Shown here: one piece after another, positions 61,105-64,000 of the stretch
Layout of the letters: each line of letters opens with the position of its first letter
Numbering within the stretch: the stretch's first letter is position 1
Assembly: GCF_003351025.1 (NCBI RefSeq)
Contig: NZ_QPCG01000004.1
Coordinates: forward strand, 310,001 to 374,000
Direction of reading: 5' to 3'
Length of the DNA stretch: 64,000 nt
From: Mucilaginibacter endophyticus
GTDB lineage: Bacteria > Bacteroidota > Bacteroidia > Sphingobacteriales > Sphingobacteriaceae
Made by a program: the position numbers and the translations under genes
Notes under the pieces: model-generated
What the model saw: only the letters and a program-made list of their open reading frames with translations
Told to the model about the DNA's origin: nothing
The model's database searches: none

Positions 61105-61719
61105 TTGAACGATCAGTATTACATATCAGCTCATTGCAGTATCAGCAACAACATTGTTAGTTATAACAACGAGGCGGTGTTTGAGGGTACCGGTCATGAT
61201 ATTCCCGGTTTTTTACTGTCGGTTTACCAGCATCTTGGGGTAAAATACCCTAAGTTTTATAAAATGGATAACCTGGCAAAGCTGGGCTGGCTTGCCGCCG
61301 AAGTTTTGCTGAAGGATTTTGATAAGACAAAATATCAACCGACCGACATAGGCGTGGTATTAAGCAATGCGGGTTCGAGCCTTGATGCTGATAAGCGATA
61401 CTATGATTCGGTGCAGGATATTGCAAGTCCGGCGTTGTTTGTTTATACCTTGCCCAATATTGTTATTGGAGAGATCTGCATTCGTCATCATTTTAAAGGC
61501 GAAAACGCTTTTTATATTTTTGAGCGGTTTAATGCCGAATTCATAAGCAGCTACGTTTCTGTTTTATTGGAGACCGGACAATTACAAGCTTGTATCTGTG
61601 GTTGGGTAGAAATGACGGCGACAGGCTATAAAGCCGTTTTGTTTTTGGTAGAAAAAGAAGGAGCAACACCCTTCACAACAGAAAATATTAATAAAATTTA
61701 CAGTACAGCAAATGGATAA
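61105..61719 (+). CDS. Short ketosynthase-like protein without active-site Cys
   Basis: A 204-residue protein from a TTG start that covers only the N-terminal half of a thiolase-fold ketosynthase (IGVVLSNAGSSLDADKRYYD, later ALFVYTLPNIVIGEICIRHH). The region where the nucleophilic Cys should be (about 133-146, ENAFYIFERFNAEF) has none, and no C-terminal half with the two His follows. It is probably a non-catalytic partner of the neighbouring ketosynthase. Overlaps the next ACP gene by 8 bases. Confidence 0.75.
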   Translation: MNDQYYISAHCSISNNIVSYNNEAVFEGTGHDIPGFLLSVYQHLGVKYPKFYKMDNLAKLGWLAAEVLLKDFDKTKYQPTDIGVVLSNAGSSLDADKRYYDSVQDIASPALFVYTLPNIVIGEICIRHHFKGENAFYIFERFNAEFISSYVSVLLETGQLQACICGWVEMTATGYKAVLFLVEKEGATPFTTENINKIYSTANG

Positions 61720-61975
61720 ATTAATAGCCGATCTGAAAGAGCAGATCATCGAACAGTTGAACTTACAGGATGTGAAGCCGGAGGATATAGGTGATGATCA
61801 GTCGCTTTTTGGTGATGGTTTGGGGCTTGATTCGATAGACGCGCTGGAGCTGATTGTGCTGTTACAGCAGAAATACAAAGTAAAACTCTCTAATGCAGAG
61901 GATGGCCCTAAGATCTTCCGTTCGGTTCGTACCATTGCCGAGTTTATTGAAAGTAACAAGATCCCGAACGCCTAA
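61712..61975 (+). CDS. Acyl carrier protein 2
   Basis: An 87-residue ACP with the modified Ser41 in GLGLDSIDALELIVLL. It is a different sequence from the first ACP and lies between the short KS-like protein and a full ketosynthase, so it may carry the growing chain while the other carries the starter (or the reverse). Confidence 0.9.
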   Translation: MDKLIADLKEQIIEQLNLQDVKPEDIGDDQSLFGDGLGLDSIDALELIVLLQQKYKVKLSNAEDGPKIFRSVRTIAEFIESNKIPNA

Positions 61976-61978
61976 GCA

Positions 61979-63178
61979 ATGGATCAACCTGTTTTTATAG
62001 CCGGTGCTGGGGTAATTTCGGCCATAGGTAATACTGTGGCTCAAAACCTGCTGTCGCTTGAACAGGAAAAAACGGGCATTGCCCCTATCCAATACCTGGA
62101 TTCAGAACACAAGGATGAATTTCCGGTTGGAGAAGTTAAACTAAGCAATGATGAGCTTGCGGAACTGTCGGGATTTAAACCCGGAATCAGCCGCACAGCT
62201 ATGCTGAGTTTAATCTCCGCGCGGGAGGCTCTAACCGATGCAGGGATCGCCAATCTTGCAGGCTTAAGAACAGGCTTCATTTCTGCCAATACCGTTGGCG
62301 GCATGGATAAAACCGAAGATTTTTTCAGGGATTTTTTAAGCGATAATGCCAAAGGCAGGTTACGCGACGTAGTTAACCACGAATGTGGAGCAGTTACCAA
62401 TTTAGTTGCTGATCAACTGGGGATCCGGCATTATGTAAGTACCATCAGCACGGCATGTTCTTCATCGGCCAACGCCATTATGTACGGGGCAAGGCTCATC
62501 AAAAATAACATGCTCGATGTGGTGATAGCCGGAGGCACCGATGCCCTAACCCGCTTTACACTGAATGGCTTCAATACCCTTATGATATTGGATAAGCAGC
62601 CTTGCCAACCCTTTGATGCCAATCGCCGTGGCCTTAATCTTGGCGAGGGTGCAGGCTATGTGGTACTGATATCTGAGCGGATAGCGGCATCGCTTAAAAA
62701 AGAATTGTATTGTACGTTAAGCGGTTATCACAATGCCAATGATGCTTATCATCAAACAGCATCATCGCCTACGGGAACAGGATCATTACTGGCAATGGAA
62801 GGGGCATTAAAAAGAAGTGGTTTGCAACCTGCTGATATCGGTTATATTAATTTACACGGTACAGGCACACAAAATAATGATAGTTCGGAAGGGGCGGCTA
62901 TCAGCAAGCTATTTGCAGGGCATAATCCAAAAATGAGCCCTACCAAAGCTTTTACCGGGCATACGCTTGGAGCCAGTGGCGGCATTGAAGCCGTATTTTC
63001 GGCATTGGCTGTGCAGCGCGGCTTGGTATACCCTAATCTGCGTTTTGAAACGCCTATGGAAGGATTTCCCTTTACGCCCGAAACCCGCTTTTCATCACAG
63101 CCGGAAATAAAACATGTACTGTCCAACTCGTTCGGATTTGGCGGTAATTGTTCATCATTAATATTTTCAAAATTATAG
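61979..63178 (+). CDS. Beta-ketoacyl-ACP synthase 3
   Basis: A 399-residue FabF-like ketosynthase with Cys160 (TISTACSSSANAIM), His293 (YINLHGTGTQNND) and His328 (KAFTGHTLGASGG). The full triad is in place. Three bases separate it from the ACP upstream and from the KS-like gene downstream. Confidence 0.9.
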   Translation: MDQPVFIAGAGVISAIGNTVAQNLLSLEQEKTGIAPIQYLDSEHKDEFPVGEVKLSNDELAELSGFKPGISRTAMLSLISAREALTDAGIANLAGLRTGFISANTVGGMDKTEDFFRDFLSDNAKGRLRDVVNHECGAVTNLVADQLGIRHYVSTISTACSSSANAIMYGARLIKNNMLDVVIAGGTDALTRFTLNGFNTLMILDKQPCQPFDANRRGLNLGEGAGYVVLISERIAASLKKELYCTLSGYHNANDAYHQTASSPTGTGSLLAMEGALKRSGLQPADIGYINLHGTGTQNNDSSEGAAISKLFAGHNPKMSPTKAFTGHTLGASGGIEAVFSALAVQRGLVYPNLRFETPMEGFPFTPETRFSSQPEIKHVLSNSFGFGGNCSSLIFSKL

Positions 63179-63181
63179 GCG

Positions 63182-64000
63182 ATGTACATCAGGGCAGCAA
63201 GCAATATATCGCCACAAAATACCTTCGGCAATCAGCCGTTACTTCAGGAACTGGCCGAATACACCGGCGACAGGCTGAGCTGTATCGAACCGGATTATAA
63301 AGCCCTGATCGATCCCAAACTCATCCGCCGCATGAGCCGCATCATTAAAATGGGCGTAGCCGCCGGGATGGATTGTTTGCATCAAGCCGGGATCCAAATA
63401 CCCGATGCAATTATCACCGGAACCGCCTATGGCTGTTTGGAAGATACCAATACTTTCCTGAGTAAAATGGTGCAGCAAAACGAGGAAGCACTTGCCCCTA
63501 CCGCGTTCATCCAATCAACCCATAATACCATCAGCGCGCAGATAGCCCTGTTGCTCCAATGCCATCAGTATAACAATACATTTGTAAATGGCGGAGCATC
63601 ATTTGAAAATGCCCTGCTTGATGCCATGATGCTTTTGTACGAGGGAGAGGCCTCCAATGTATTGGTTGGCGGCATTGATGAAATCACCAATAACAGCCAC
63701 GCTATTTTAAAACGGATAGGCTTATATCGCAGTCAACCGGTATCAAACTTTGAACTGTTTAATACTCCGGGCAAGGGGACAATGGCTGGCGAAGGTTCGG
63801 CGTTTTTTATGTTAAGTAAGGATGCTTCCGATGCCGATTGGGCTAAAATTGATGGTGTATCCAGCTTTTATAAACCTCGCAATACTGCTGAAATAAAGCA
63901 ACAGATCAGCATCTTTTTGCAAAGCCAAAACACCAATGTCCATGAGATAGACCTGGTAATAACCGGCAATAACGGGGATTTAAGAAATGATGCCCTTTAC
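63182..64000 (+). CDS. Ketosynthase-like chain-length-factor-type protein, partial at right edge
   Basis: An ATG at 63182, 3 bp after the previous stop, opens a frame of 273 codons that runs off the window. The protein starts MYIRAASNISPQNTFGNQPL and has the ketosynthase fold (AIITGTAYGCLEDTNTF; later EASNVLVGGIDEITN and GKGTMAGEGSAFFML). At the place of the active-site Cys it reads FVNGGASFENA (Gly138), so it is a non-condensing subunit. With ketosynthase 3 it likely forms a KS/chain-length-factor pair. Confidence 0.85.
   Translation, partial: MYIRAASNISPQNTFGNQPLLQELAEYTGDRLSCIEPDYKALIDPKLIRRMSRIIKMGVAAGMDCLHQAGIQIPDAIITGTAYGCLEDTNTFLSKMVQQNEEALAPTAFIQSTHNTISAQIALLLQCHQYNNTFVNGGASFENALLDAMMLLYEGEASNVLVGGIDEITNNSHAILKRIGLYRSQPVSNFELFNTPGKGTMAGEGSAFFMLSKDASDADWAKIDGVSSFYKPRNTAEIKQQISIFLQSQNTNVHEIDLVITGNNGDLRNDALY

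Noticed and set aside
1..64000. CRISPR array, tRNA or rRNA genes
   Set aside because: No regularly spaced direct repeats and no cloverleaf-like sequences were noticed; a dedicated tRNA scan could still find a missed one.

Overview
The window comes from a Bacteroidota chromosome, most likely a Sphingobacteriaceae member such as Mucilaginibacter or Pedobacter. The evidence is a SusC/SusD pair, a protein with a type IX secretion type B (CHU_C-like) C-terminus, many lipoproteins, FtsX-type permeases starting with the typical FKNYFKIAWRN segment, weak Shine-Dalgarno sites and a flexirubin/aryl-polyene type pigment cluster. No tRNA, rRNA or CRISPR was seen.

Layout. 1-5.1 kb: edge of an unknown gene, an ArsR-AHSA1-VOC operon with a striking double operator, and an epimerase-NmrA-AraC operon. 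5.1-8.4 kb: an AT-rich accessory block with a DUF3037 protein, a stand-alone HipA-like kinase and an HNH nuclease gene that is split by a -1 shift at an A8 tract. 8.5-21.5 kb: housekeeping and envelope genes, including a methionine aminopeptidase, a family 8 glycosyltransferase, an AraC-like sensor fused to an FtsX-type permease and a large secreted Ig-like protein. 21.5-28.2 kb: a long minus-strand run of oxidoreductases and small detoxification proteins, headed by YceI and a Crp/Fnr regulator, with two perfect TGTGA-N6-TCACA sites between the two. 28.2-39.3 kb: a structured gap, a DUF4097 repeat protein, an MFS transporter, and a SusC/SusD pair followed by a phosphoinositide-type phospholipase C.

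39.5-64 kb: HPP and CPA2-type membrane proteins, then a large pigment cluster. A minus-strand operon (glycosyltransferase, trifunctional MMPL/acyltransferase/methyltransferase, CrtI-like oxidoreductase, C45 acyltransferase, AcpS, acyl ligase) diverges from plus-strand units (aromatic ammonia lyase, ketoreductase, ketosynthases, two acyl carrier proteins, LpxL-like acyltransferase, hotdog dehydratase, thioesterase, halogenase-like flavoenzyme). The likely logic is: an aromatic amino acid is deaminated to a cinnamate or coumarate starter; the starter is activated by the ligase and loaded on an acyl carrier protein; it is extended to a polyene by KS/KR/DH cycles; the ring is modified by the flavoenzyme and methyltransferase; and the product is esterified and moved by the acyltransferases and the MMPL exporter. 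The DarA/DarB enzymes needed for a dialkylresorcinol (true flexirubin) are not in the window, and the cluster runs off the right edge inside a ketosynthase-like gene.

Several families of short palindromic repeats sit in the gaps between transcription units (31.9, 40.2, 51.7, 51.9, 54.3 and 59.7 kb).
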